Part shown: positions 31,770 to 40,537 of the stretch, piece by piece | Position numbering within the stretch: the stretch's first letter is position 1 | How the letters are laid out: every line of letters starts with the position of its first letter | NCBI GenBank assembly: GCA_963169045.1 | Contig: CAUJDF010000035.1 | Coordinates: forward strand, 1-64,000 | DNA: 64,000 bases | Direction: 5' to 3' | Origin: Myxococcota bacterium | GTDB lineage: Bacteria > Myxococcota_A > Bradymonadia > UBA7976 > UBA1532 | Position numbers and translations under genes: made by a program | Notes under the pieces: generated by a model | The model's database searches: none | The model's input: only the letters and a program-made list of their open reading frames with translations | Told to the model about the DNA's origin: nothing

Positions 31770-32894
31770 TCAGGGTCGGCGGCGGCGGGCGTTCAGCAGG
31801 CCGAGGAGACCGACGACGAGCAGGCTCGCGGCCCCGCCCGGCGCCGTGGGGACGGCCGCGCAGCCGCCGTCGTCGTCGCCGCCGTCGCCCGCCGCGTTCC
31901 CGCCGCCCTCGGCGCCGTCGCCGCCACCGCCGCCCTCGGCGCCGTCGCCGCCGCCGAAGAAGCGGCGGAACCCGTCGCCCGCCGACGGGCGCTCGCCGCC
32001 GCCGGCCTGGTCCTCGTCGGAACCGCCGACCGCGACGGCCACGTCGCCGCTGGCCTCGGCCACCGCCTCGGCCTCGTCGCCGCATCGCTCGCCGATCGCG
32101 ACGCAGGCGTCGTCCGCGTGCGCCTCCACGCAGGCCACGAGGTCGGCCACCGCCGGCCCGGCCTCGTCGTCCTGGAGCAGGTAGCTGCAGTAGGCGACGC
32201 ACTCGGCGCGCTCGTCTTCGCTCAAGGGCGCCGCGTCGGTGTCGACGGGCTCCGTGGCTTCGCCGTGGGCGCTGCCGCCGCCGCTCGAGCCGCTGCTCGA
32301 GCCGCCGCCCTCGACCGGCTCGTCCGGGCACTCGCCGAGGGCGTCGCAGAACGCGACACAGCGCGGATCCGCCTCGACTTTCTCGGGATCGAGCACGCAC
32401 CAGCCGCGATCGAAGCGGCACTCGTCCGCGCCGCCCTCGTCGCGGGCGACCGCCACGTCCGGCACCGCGCAACGCTCGGCGGCGCCGCAGTCGTCGTCGC
32501 TGGCGCAGGTGCCCTCGGCGGGCTGGCACGCGCAGCCCATACACACCATCCCGTCGCCGCAGTCGGCGTCGGCGGCGCAGCGCTCGCGCCCCACGTCGTC
32601 GCACTCGCCGTCGAAGCACCCGTCGTCGGACGCGCAGTCGCCGCCGTCGGGATCGCAGTCCTCCGGCACGGGTTCGTCCGCTTGCCAGCACGTGCCGTCG
32701 AGGCAGAAGCCGGCGCCGCACTCCTCGTCGGTCTCGCAAGGCTGCTCGCCGGGCACGACCTCGACGCACTCGCCTTCGTCGCAGACCTGGAACGATCCGC
32801 ACTCCGACGAGTCGACGCACGCCTGGGCCGCCGCGGCGCCCATCCCCCCCGCGAACACCACGGCCGCGCTGGCCGCCTGCCACACCCACCTCAT
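31770..32894 (-). CDS. Cys-rich surface protein with MYXO-CTERM-like tail
   Basis: A 374-residue exported protein. After a signal peptide (cleavage about AQA) it has repeated small cysteine motifs of the type CVDSSECGSFQVCDEGECV (residues 25-140), then DPRCVAFCDALGECPD and AECVAYCSYLL, Gly/Ser/Asp-rich linkers, and a C-terminus of DGGCAAVP, a hydrophobic segment and four Arg. This fits a MYXO-CTERM sorted, disulfide-rich surface or outer-membrane protein. The function is unknown. Start ATG 32894 follows a CGAGG ribosome site 8 nt upstream; a GTG nine bases earlier lies within that site and is rejected. Confidence 0.75.
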   Translation of the reverse strand: MRWVWQAASAAVVFAGGMGAAAAQACVDSSECGSFQVCDEGECVEVVPGEQPCETDEECGAGFCLDGTCWQADEPVPEDCDPDGGDCASDDGCFDGECDDVGRERCAADADCGDGMVCMGCACQPAEGTCASDDDCGAAERCAVPDVAVARDEGGADECRFDRGWCVLDPEKVEADPRCVAFCDALGECPDEPVEGGGSSSGSSGGGSAHGEATEPVDTDAAPLSEDERAECVAYCSYLLQDDEAGPAVADLVACVEAHADDACVAIGERCGDEAEAVAEASGDVAVAVGGSDEDQAGGGERPSAGDGFRRFFGGGDGAEGGGGGDGAEGGGNAAGDGGDDDGGCAAVPTAPGGAASLLVVGLLGLLNARRRRP

Positions 32895-33004
32895 CGCCGT
32901 CACCTCGCTTCGTCCGTGCGGACGGGATTGTCGTGCTTTGGTGCCGGACGTCTCAAGCGTCGGGCGTGCGCCCGATGGTGTAGGCTCCGCCGAGGAGGAC
33001 GAAC

Positions 33005-34006
33005 ATGGACGCAGCGCTGCTGCCCCCGGCGCCGCCGGGACCCCTCTCGACCGACGGCGAAGCGCGTCTCGGCCTGTACCAGGGCGGCTTCGAGCGCATC
33101 GACTGGTCGGCGCGTCTGCGCGGCGCCGGCGGGCGCTGGCGCAAGCTCCTGAGACACAAGCAGTGGCAATACGCGTGTGTCGCCACGCGCGAGGTGTTCG
33201 CCGGCGTGGCGATCGTCGACCTCGGCTACGCGGCCAATGGCTTCGCCTTCGCCGTGGACCTCGCGCACGGCGGGCTGCTCACGTCGGAGTCGTTCCTCGG
33301 CGTGCCGGGGCTCTCCGCGGCCGTCGACGGCGCGAGCTGCCGCTTCGTCGGACCGGGCGCGCGCCTGCGCCTGCGCCGCACCGGGGGCGCCTGGGCGATC
33401 GACGTCCGCACACGCTCCCTCTCGCTCGAGGGCAGCCTCGACGTGTCGCGCGGCCCGCCGTCCGCCGCCATCGTCATGCCGGTGCGCGACGGCCTCACCG
33501 CGACGCAGAAGTCCTGCCTGCTGCCCTCCACGGGGCAGCTGCGCGCCGGCGGCCGCACGTTCGACCTCGCCGGCGGCTTCGGCGGCCTCGACCACTCGAG
33601 CGGCCTGTTGCCTCGCGAGACGACGTGGCGCTGGGCGTTCGCCCTCGGGCGCGCGCCCGACGGTACGCCCGTCGGCTTCAACTTCTCCGACGGACTGTCC
33701 ACCACGCCCGGGGCCGAGAACGTCGTCTGGTGGGGCGATCGCCTCGTCCCCGTCGGTCCGGTCGAGTTCACGTTCGACGCGGAGCGGCCCGAGGAGCCCT
33801 GGCGGGTGCGCTCCGGCGACGGCGCCGTCGACCTGCGCTTCGCCGCGAGCGGCATGCACCGCGAGCACCGCGACCTCGGCGTGGCGAAGAGCCGCTTCGT
33901 GCAGGTCGCCGGCCGCTACGCCGGCACGCTGCGCACGCCCGGCGGCGCCACCGTCGCCGTGGAGGACGTGCCCGGCGTCACCGAGGACCAGTTCGTGCTC
34001 TGGTAA
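33005..34006 (+). CDS. DUF2804 family protein
   Basis: A 333-residue soluble protein following the DUF2804 pattern: LGLYQGGFERIDWSARLRG, WRKLLRHKQWQYACVATREVF, VAIVDLGYAANGFAF, a central GGFGGLDHSSGLLPRETTWRWAF, and FNFSDGLSTTPGAENVVWWG near the end. The family is widespread in bacteria and has no assigned function; the predicted fold is beta-rich. A strong AGGAGGA site precedes ATG 33005. It is divergent from the Cys-rich protein, with 110 bp between. Confidence 0.85.
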   Translation: MDAALLPPAPPGPLSTDGEARLGLYQGGFERIDWSARLRGAGGRWRKLLRHKQWQYACVATREVFAGVAIVDLGYAANGFAFAVDLAHGGLLTSESFLGVPGLSAAVDGASCRFVGPGARLRLRRTGGAWAIDVRTRSLSLEGSLDVSRGPPSAAIVMPVRDGLTATQKSCLLPSTGQLRAGGRTFDLAGGFGGLDHSSGLLPRETTWRWAFALGRAPDGTPVGFNFSDGLSTTPGAENVVWWGDRLVPVGPVEFTFDAERPEEPWRVRSGDGAVDLRFAASGMHREHRDLGVAKSRFVQVAGRYAGTLRTPGGATVAVEDVPGVTEDQFVLW

Positions 34007-34061
34007 CCGCCGCGCGACAACTGCCGCCACCTGGGCCAGAATGCGGCCGCGGAGGTGCGTG

Positions 34062-36503
34062 ATGCGGTGGATCGCGTGGGCGATGGTGCTCGGGCTGGCG
34101 GCGTGCCACGGGGCGAAGGACGACGCGCCGCCGGCGCCGCCGGTGGACGCGGCGACGCTGTCGCTGGTCGAGGCGGCGGGCGATCGCGCGCTGGCGGTGG
34201 TGGTCGTGCGCTACGACCGCTGGCAGGCGGTGCACGCGGCGCTACAGCCCGTGGTCGCGAACCTGCCGGCGCCGGTGAAGCCGGTATTCGAGCTCGCGAA
34301 GGACCCGCTCGCCACGCTGCCGCCCGCCGGCAAGCCGCTCGAGGGCTGGGACCGCGCGCGCCCGATCGTGCTGGCGCTCGCCGAAGCGCCGCGCTCCGCG
34401 CCGCCGGGCGCGCTGTCGCCGCTGCTCGAGCGGTCGCCGCCGATGCCGCTCCGCCACCGCGCGCTCGTCCCCGCGAGCGACGCGGCGAAGCTCACGGCGC
34501 GCCTCGCCGAGGTCGCCCTCGCCATGGGCCTCGCGGCCGAGGACGCGGTCACCGGCGGGCGTCCCGGCGCGCGGGGGTTCCGCGGGCCCGACGGCGTCTT
34601 CGTCGCGTTGTTCCCCGAGGAGGGGCGGGTGCGCGTCGAGGTGGCCCAGGGCGCGGCCACGCCGCCGATCCTGGCCGAGGCGCCGTCGGCCGCGCCGCCG
34701 AAGACGCCGGCGCTCCTGGCGGCGGCCACCGGCGACGAGGCGGTCCTGCTGCACGTGCGGCCGTGGCACCTGCGCGCGGTCTCGACGTGGTGGGGCCAGC
34801 GCAACGTCGCCGAGGCGCTCGCCAGCGTCGATCCGTCCTACAAGACGCGCATCGCCCAGGCCGGGATGGCGGAGCTGCTCACCGGCGAGCTGGTGATGGA
34901 CGGCGAGGGCGCCGACTTCGACGACCGGGTCGTCGCGCTCGGCGCGGTGGACGGCGCGCTCGAGGTCCGCGCCGTGACCAGCCTGACGCCGCAGGGCGCG
35001 GCCGTGCTCGCCGCCGGCGCCGAGGGCGCGAAGGCGGCGTTCTTCCCGCTCAAGCGCGAGGTGACGGCGGAGCTGAACCTCCGCCTCGACGTCGGCGCGA
35101 TGCTGGACCGCGCCGAGGTGCCGCCGGCCTACGCGTCGGCGAAGGGCCTGCACGACCTGATGGAGGCGTTCCGCGAGGGCGGCGTGGCGACCTTCTGGCA
35201 CGCCAGCGAGCGGATGCCGTTCGGATTGGCCAAGAAGATCAAGACGCTGGCGGAGGGCAACAGCGGGCCGCTGCCCGTCGGGCCGCCGCGGCTCGTCCAG
35301 CTTGCGCTCGTCGAGTGGACCGAGCGCCGTCGGCCGCGCTTCGCCGCGGCCTTCGTGCTGCAGAAGGAGGCGGACGGGGCGGCGCTGCAGAAGCTGTTCG
35401 GCGAGTCGTCGGAAGCGACGCTGACGCTGGCGAAGCGTGGCGACGACGCCGTGGCGCTCGTCGGCGTGGGCGTCGATCCGGCGACCGTGTTCGACGTGGC
35501 CGGCCGGGCCGCCCAGGCCGAGATCGCGCGCGGCACGATCCGGCTCCACGGCCTCGCGGCGCCGGCGCCCGGCGCGGCCGGTGCGCTGCTCGCGGCGAAG
35601 CGCGTGGACTTCGTCTCCGACGTCCGCGGTCGCGCGCTGGCGAGCGCGGTGCGCGTCCTGCTCGCGGCGCCGGAGACGCCGCTCGCCGCGCCCGCGGCGC
35701 CCGACGCCGGCGCATGGGCCTCGCCGGTGGACGGGGCGCCGGCCACCGGCAGCGCGAAGTGTCTGCGCGGCGCCGCGCGCAGCCTGGTCAAGGGGATCGG
35801 CGCGGTGGCCCAAGCCGATCCCGCGCAGCGCGCGATGCTCCAGGCGGCGGTCGTGAGCGAGGTGCGCGCCGACCTGTCGTGCGCCCTGGCGGACGCGGAG
35901 ACGAAGCCGGCGGCGGAGGCGCTGCGCGCGAACCTGCTCGACGGGCTGTTCGACGAGCGCGACCTCGACTGGGAGCCGCAGCGGGCGGCGACCATGGCGG
36001 AGCTCGCCTGCGCGCTCGAGGACGCGGCGCGCTGCGCTCGCCTGAAGGCGGCGGGGACGCGCGCGCCCGTGGAGCTGCCGGCGGTGAGCGCGCGCTGCGA
36101 CACCGAGGCGGCGGGCGCGCGGCTGCTCGTCGACGGCGAGCGGCTGCTGCTCGACGGTCGGCCACCGACGCCCGAGGTGCTCGCCGCCGCGGCAAAGGAA
36201 GGCACGCCGCAGCTGGCGGCGACGCCGATGACGCCGTTCTCCGCCGTCCGGCCGCACCTCGCCGCCCTGCGCGCCGCCGGCGTCGACCAGGTCACGCTGC
36301 TCGCCCGCGCCCCCGACGGTCGCGTCGCCCGGGTGCCGCTGCGCCTGGTGGGCGCCGAGGCACCCGCGCCGCGCGATCCGCTGCTCCGCACGATCGCCGA
36401 GGGCCCCCGCCGCGTCGATCTGGAGCCGGTCGGCGACACCGCCTGGCGCGACGTGGTCGACCAGGCCGCCGGCGCCTGCCCGGCCGCGGCGATCACCCCC
36501 TGA
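34062..36503 (+). CDS. Large lipoprotein of unknown function
   Basis: An 813-residue exported protein: signal peptide with lipobox LAAC (about Cys15), then a Pro/Ala linker. The long Ala/Leu-rich body has alternating helices and strands (AVVVVRYDRWQAVHAALQPV; EVTAELNLRLDVGAMLD; VALVGVGVDPATVFDVAG). Cysteines cluster in the last 250 residues. The final 130 residues (LLVDGERLLLDGRPP, LAALRAAGVDQVTLLAR) resemble an ExbD/TolR-like periplasmic domain, which is tentative. GGAGGTG precedes the ATG at 34062. No known family; similar large lipoproteins are common in Myxococcota. Confidence 0.6.
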   Translation: MRWIAWAMVLGLAACHGAKDDAPPAPPVDAATLSLVEAAGDRALAVVVVRYDRWQAVHAALQPVVANLPAPVKPVFELAKDPLATLPPAGKPLEGWDRARPIVLALAEAPRSAPPGALSPLLERSPPMPLRHRALVPASDAAKLTARLAEVALAMGLAAEDAVTGGRPGARGFRGPDGVFVALFPEEGRVRVEVAQGAATPPILAEAPSAAPPKTPALLAAATGDEAVLLHVRPWHLRAVSTWWGQRNVAEALASVDPSYKTRIAQAGMAELLTGELVMDGEGADFDDRVVALGAVDGALEVRAVTSLTPQGAAVLAAGAEGAKAAFFPLKREVTAELNLRLDVGAMLDRAEVPPAYASAKGLHDLMEAFREGGVATFWHASERMPFGLAKKIKTLAEGNSGPLPVGPPRLVQLALVEWTERRRPRFAAAFVLQKEADGAALQKLFGESSEATLTLAKRGDDAVALVGVGVDPATVFDVAGRAAQAEIARGTIRLHGLAAPAPGAAGALLAAKRVDFVSDVRGRALASAVRVLLAAPETPLAAPAAPDAGAWASPVDGAPATGSAKCLRGAARSLVKGIGAVAQADPAQRAMLQAAVVSEVRADLSCALADAETKPAAEALRANLLDGLFDERDLDWEPQRAATMAELACALEDAARCARLKAAGTRAPVELPAVSARCDTEAAGARLLVDGERLLLDGRPPTPEVLAAAAKEGTPQLAATPMTPFSAVRPHLAALRAAGVDQVTLLARAPDGRVARVPLRLVGAEAPAPRDPLLRTIAEGPRRVDLEPVGDTAWRDVVDQAAGACPAAAITP

Positions 36504-36577
36504 CGTCCATCGGGCATTCCCGCGCGACCCGGCGACCGTTCGCCTCATCCGTTTGCATCACCGCTCGAGAGGCACGC

Positions 36578-36985
36578 ATGTCCGACGACAGGCCCCGCGC
36601 CGCCTCCACGCCGCGACCCGCACCGGCGGGCCTTCGCGTGCTCCTCGTCGAGGACGACACCGACCTGCGCGAGATGATGGCGCTGGTGCTCCGCCGGCGC
36701 GGTCACGTGGTGCGGGCGGTGGCCGACGGTCGCAGCGCCTGCGCCGCCGCCGTCGCGTTTGCGCCCGAGGTGCTGCTCGTCGACCTCGGGCTGCCCGACA
36801 TGACCGGGCACCAGGCGCTGGCAGCGATCGAGGCGCTCGGCCTGCCGTCGCGGCCGGTGTGCATCGCCCTGTCGGGACGCAGCGCGCCGGAGGACCTCGA
36901 GCGCTCGCAGCAGGCCGGCTTCGACCACCACCTCGTGAAGCCCGTCGACACGGCCGCGCTCGAGGCGGTGTTCCCGCGGCGATGA
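36578..36985 (+). CDS. Single-domain response regulator receiver protein
   Basis: A 135-residue CheY-like protein with a 22-residue Pro/Ala/Arg-rich lead, then LLVEDDTDLREMMALVL, the phosphoacceptor in LLVDLGLPDMTG (Asp about 71), ALSGRSA and LVKPVD. No output domain. It could pass phosphate between kinases or act by protein contact. Its stop overlaps the start of a TlpA-like thioredoxin gene (ATGA), an unusual pairing. Kinases lie nearby at 38600, 40538 and 44759. Confidence 0.88.
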   Translation: MSDDRPRAASTPRPAPAGLRVLLVEDDTDLREMMALVLRRRGHVVRAVADGRSACAAAVAFAPEVLLVDLGLPDMTGHQALAAIEALGLPSRPVCIALSGRSAPEDLERSQQAGFDHHLVKPVDTAALEAVFPRR

Positions 36986-37464
36986 GGCGCGCGCTCGCCG
37001 TGCTCGTCGCGCTGCAGCTCCTCGCCGTCGGCGCCTGGCTGCTGCTGCGCTCGGGGCCGCCCGGCCACCCCGACTTCGCCTTCGAGCGCGCCGACGGCGC
37101 CGTGGCGCGCCTGTCGGACCGGCGCGGCGAGGCGCTCGTCGTCCACCTCTGGGCCACGTGGTGCGACCCCTGCGTCCGCGAGCTGCCCGGCTTGCTGGCA
37201 TACGCCCGCGAGGGGCGCGCGCCGGTGCTCGCCGTCAGCCTCGACGACGATTGGGCGAAGGTGCGGTCCTTCCTGTCCGAAGGGGTGCCGCCCGCGGTCG
37301 TCCGCGCGCGCGACGACGACGTCGCGGCCCGCTTCGGCGTCCCCGGGCTGCCCGCGACGATCGTCGTCGGCCCGGACGGCGCGGTGCGCGAGCGGCGTGT
37401 CGGCGCGATCGACTGGGGCTCGCCCGAGGCGCGCGCCCGCGTCGAGGCGGCGCTCCGTCAGTGA
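36982..37464 (+). CDS. TlpA/ResA-type thioredoxin-like protein
   Basis: A 160-residue protein: an N-terminal signal anchor (residues 3-22), then a thioredoxin fold with FAFERADGAVARLSDRRGE, VHLWATWCDPCVREL (redox Cys61 and Cys64), LAVSLDDDW, and the cis-Pro region VPGLPATIVVGPDG. It should act as a periplasmic thiol-disulfide reductase, for example in cytochrome c maturation or envelope disulfide repair. Translation is coupled to the preceding receiver gene. It ends in a 7-bp overlap with the convergent coiled-coil gene. Confidence 0.88.
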   Translation: MRRALAVLVALQLLAVGAWLLLRSGPPGHPDFAFERADGAVARLSDRRGEALVVHLWATWCDPCVRELPGLLAYAREGRAPVLAVSLDDDWAKVRSFLSEGVPPAVVRARDDDVAARFGVPGLPATIVVGPDGAVRERRVGAIDWGSPEARARVEAALRQ

Positions 37465-38030
37465 AGGGTCGGCGGCTGGCCCTGGCCGCGGCGCAGGCGC
37501 GCCCGCGTGGCCGCGAACTGCTGCCGCAGCGACTCCGCCAGCTTGCTCACGTCGGTGAAGCCGGCGGCGCGCGTGTCGACCCAGAGGGCCTCGGCGTCCT
37601 CGAGCAGCGTGGTGAGCGTCTGGTCGACGTCGTCGAGCAGCTCGGGCGACGGCGCCTCGGAGACACCGGCGAGGCGCGTGTTGAGCGCGGAGGCGCGCTC
37701 GCCGAGGGCGGCGCAGCGCGTCACGAGCGCCTGGAACTCGCCGGTGCGGCGCTCGATCTCGAGGGCGCGCGCGCGGATGCCCGCCACCTGCGCCTCGCGC
37801 GCGTCGCGGGCGGCGGCGATGACCTGCACGAGGGCCGACAGGCGTCCGCCGAGCCGCTCTTCGCCCTCGCCGATCTCGCCGAGCAGCTGGCCGGCGCGCT
37901 CGAGGTGGCGCTGCGAGTCGAGCGGCGCCTTGGCGAGGGCGCGCGCGGCGCGCTCGAACGCCGCGAGCTCGGCCTCGAGGGCGCGCGCGGCGGCGACGAG
38001 CGGGGAGTCGGGTTCCTTCTTCGAGGCCAT
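37458..38030 (-). CDS. Coiled-coil hypothetical protein
   Basis: A 190-residue, almost fully helical protein (MASKKEPDSP start), with heptad-like Ala/Leu/Glu/Arg runs such as ALEAELAAFERAARALAK and REAQVAGIRARALEIERR. No signal peptide, membrane segment or catalytic motif. It is probably a cytoplasmic structural or scaffold protein. The start is ATG 38030, the first after a long frame with no signal; no strong ribosome site. It ends inside the convergent TlpA-like gene. No function assigned. Confidence 0.55.
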   Translation of the reverse strand: MASKKEPDSPLVAAARALEAELAAFERAARALAKAPLDSQRHLERAGQLLGEIGEGEERLGGRLSALVQVIAAARDAREAQVAGIRARALEIERRTGEFQALVTRCAALGERASALNTRLAGVSEAPSPELLDDVDQTLTTLLEDAEALWVDTRAAGFTDVSKLAESLRQQFAATRARLRRGQGQPPTLH

Positions 38031-38202
38031 GGCGCGAGAGGGTCGCACCCCCGTCGCGGCGGGGCAAGCGGTCCGGCGCGATGCCGCTTGTGCTGCCGCC
38101 GCGGCTCGGACAAGGTGCGAGCAGATTCGGTGTTCACCTGACGACCTCGTCGGCGACTCGCACATCGAATCCCGTCGCCAGGCGACGCAAGAGGGGGGGA
38201 CC

Positions 38203-38592
38203 ATGCAACCGAGAGCGACCGACGCGCACCCGTCCCGGCGGCGGGTCTTCGTCGTGGACGACAATCGCGACGCCGCCGACACCCTGGTCATGTTGCTCAA
38301 CCTGACGGGCCACGAGGCGTGCGCCGGCTACGATGCGGGCGCGGCGCTCTCGTCCGACTTCGGGGCCGACACCTTCGTGCTCGACATCGGGCTGCCCGAG
38401 ATGGACGGCTACGCCCTGGCGCGGGCGCTGCGCGACCGCCATGGAGACGGCGTGCGGCTCGTGGCGCTGACGGGCTACGGGCAGGCCGACGACCGCGAGC
38501 GCTCCCGCGCCGCGGGCTTCGACGCCCACCTGGTGAAGCCGGTCGATCTCGAGGCGCTGCGCCGGGCGCTGGCGCAGCCGGTCGGCGTCTGA
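38203..38592 (+). CDS. Single-domain response regulator receiver protein
   Basis: A 129-residue CheY-like protein: RVFVVDDNRDAADTLVML, phosphoacceptor Asp in VLDIGLPEMDGYALARAL, ALTGYGQADDRERSRAAGF, HLVKPVDLEALRRAL. This is the pattern of receivers usually found fused to hybrid kinases, here standing alone. A GAGGGGGGA site precedes ATG 38203. The hybrid kinase at 38600 converges on it, with 7 bp between stops, and is a natural candidate partner. Confidence 0.9.
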   Translation: MQPRATDAHPSRRRVFVVDDNRDAADTLVMLLNLTGHEACAGYDAGAALSSDFGADTFVLDIGLPEMDGYALARALRDRHGDGVRLVALTGYGQADDRERSRAAGFDAHLVKPVDLEALRRALAQPVGV

Positions 38593-38599
38593 ACGCGAT

Positions 38600-40309
38600 T
38601 CAGCGCGGCGACGTGAGGTCGGCCACCTTGCGGAGCAGCGCCTCGGTCGTGAACGGCTTCTCGAGCAGCTCGACGTCGGGCGGGAGCACGCCGCGATCGG
38701 CGATCTCGGTGCTCGTGTAGCCCGAGGTGAACAGCACGGGCACGTGCGGATGGTCCGCGCGCACGCGCTCGGCCAGCGCCGCGCCGCTCATCCCGGGCAT
38801 CACGACGTCGGTGATGAGCAGGCGCACGTCGCCGCCGTGGGTCCGCATCAGCGCGAGCGCCTCGTCGCCTGTGGCCGCCTCGAGCACCTGCCATCCGCGC
38901 CGCGCCAGGACGCGCCGCACGAACGCGCGCACGGCGCTCTCGTCCTCGACGAGCAGCACCGTCCCGGCGCCCTCGGCGGTCTTCAAGGGCGCCGGCGGCG
39001 TCGACACGCGCGGGAGGTCCTGCGGGTCGAGCCGCGGCAGCAAGACCTCGAACGTCGCGCCCTCCCCCGGCGCCGACTTCACCCGGACGCAGCCGCCGCT
39101 CTGCCGGACGATCCCGTAGACCATCGACAGGCCGAGGCCGGTGCCCCGGCCCTGCGCCTTGGTGGTGAAGAACGGCTCGAAGACGCGCTCCCGAACCTCG
39201 GCGGTCATGCCGACGCCGGTGTCGCGCACGGTGAGCATCAGATAGGGCCCGGGGGCGACCTCCATGCGACAGCCCACCGGCTCGTCACGAAGCTCCACCG
39301 CGCGGGTCTCGATGGTCAGCGTGCCGCCCCCCGGCATCGCGTCGCGCGCGTTCACCGCCAGGTTCATCACCAGCTGCTCGATCTGCCCGGGATCGGCCAG
39401 CACCCGGCCGTCGCCGCAGGCGAGCGCCGTCCGCAGCCCGACGTCCTCGCCGATGACGCGCCGGAGCATCTTCGTGACACCCTCGACGATCCGGTCGAGG
39501 TCGACCACCCGCGGCTGCAGGATCTGCTGGCGGCTGAACGCCAGCAGCTGCCGCGTGATGCTCGTCGCCGACTCCGAGGAGCGGATCACCTCGTCGAGAT
39601 CGGTGCGCAGCGGCGAGCCCGGCGGCAGGTCCTCGCGGGCCAGCTCCGTGAGGCCGCGGATGGCGGTCAGGGCGTTGTTGAAGTCGTGGGCGATGCCACC
39701 GGCGAGGCGTCCGACCGCCTCCATCTTCTGGGCGTGGCGCAGCTGGTCCTCGGTGAGGCGCTCCCGCGTCACGTCGCGGCTGTTCACGACGATGCCGCCC
39801 ACCGCGGGGTCGTCGAGGCGCGCGCGGGCGTCGCTGGCCAGCGTGCGCCAGCTCCCGTCGGCGTGGCGCACGCGCACCTCGAGGTGGAAGGCGTGCGCCG
39901 GCCGGTCGCGGGTGCGCTCGATCTCGGACGCGAGCGCCTCCCGGTCGTCGGGGTGCACGAGGTCGAGCTGGCTCGTCCCGACGAGGTGCTCCGGCGCGCG
40001 GCCGAGGACGCGCATCGACGCGGGGCTCTGATAGACGACGAGCCCCGCGGCGTCGAGCACCGTGATCAGATCGGCGGAGTTCTCGATGAGCGCGCGGAAC
40101 CGGGCCTCGCTGGCGTGGAGCGCCTCCTGGCGGCGGCGCGCGTCGCGCCGCAGCGCGTGATCGCTCAGATACACACCGGCGGCCGTGATCAGCGTTCCGG
40201 CGACCACGACGGGTCGCGCGCCCGCAGCGGTGACGTACATCGCGCCGCCGAAGGCCAGCACGATCAGAACGCCGGCGCCCGCCGGCCACCGCGTCTCAGA
40301 GAGCCGCAT
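38600..40309 (-). CDS. PAS-containing hybrid sensor histidine kinase
   Basis: A 569-residue membrane kinase. Two N-terminal membrane helices (about 12-48) with almost no periplasmic loop, a PAS domain (about 65-185, with [12 protein letters not shown] and [12 protein letters not shown]), HisKA with [14 protein letters not shown] (His208), HATPase ([41 protein letters not shown]) and a C-terminal receiver with [13 protein letters not shown]. The H-D-F-N type is common in hybrid kinases. It senses an intracellular or membrane cue through PAS; the cue is unknown. ATG 40309 is preferred to GTG 40318 because GGTGAG lies five bases before the ATG. Confidence 0.9.
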   Translation of the reverse strand: MRLSETRWPAGAGVLIVLAFGGAMYVTAAGARPVVVAGTLITAAGVYLSDHALRRDARRRQEALHASEARFRALIENSADLITVLDAAGLVVYQSPASMRVLGRAPEHLVGTSQLDLVHPDDREALASEIERTRDRPAHAFHLEVRVRHADGSWRTLASDARARLDDPAVGGIVVNSRDVTRERLTEDQLRHAQKMEAVGRLAGGIAHDFNNALTAIRGLTELAREDLPPGSPLRTDLDEVIRSSESATSITRQLLAFSRQQILQPRVVDLDRIVEGVTKMLRRVIGEDVGLRTALACGDGRVLADPGQIEQLVMNLAVNARDAMPGGGTLTIETRAVELRDEPVGCRMEVAPGPYLMLTVRDTGVGMTAEVRERVFEPFFTTKAQGRGTGLGLSMVYGIVRQSGGCVRVKSAPGEGATFEVLLPRLDPQDLPRVSTPPAPLKTAEGAGTVLLVEDESAVRAFVRRVLARRGWQVLEAATGDEALALMRTHGGDVRLLITDVVMPGMSGAALAERVRADHPHVPVLFTSGYTSTEIADRGVLPPDVELLEKPFTTEALLRKVADLTSPR

Positions 40310-40537
40310 TTCGCTCACCCGTGCCCAGGGTGCCGGCGGTTTGCCCCGGCCGCGGGAGAAACCCCACGGGCCGCACGCCAGCGTCGCCGACGGTTACAGC
40401 AGGTCGGGCGCGGGATCACAAGCGAACTCTGACGGGACTGATGTATGTCGAAAGAGACGCCCGGCGCCGGGACGGATCAGTCGAAACCGCCCCCGGGTCG
40501 CCAGCCATCGGCGTATCGACACCATAGGAGGGGCCCG

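Noticed and set aside
40460-40471. CCCGGCGCCGGG perfect palindrome upstream of the ETR-like kinase
   Set aside because: Short GC-only palindromes are expected often at this base composition; no spacing or repeat supports a function.
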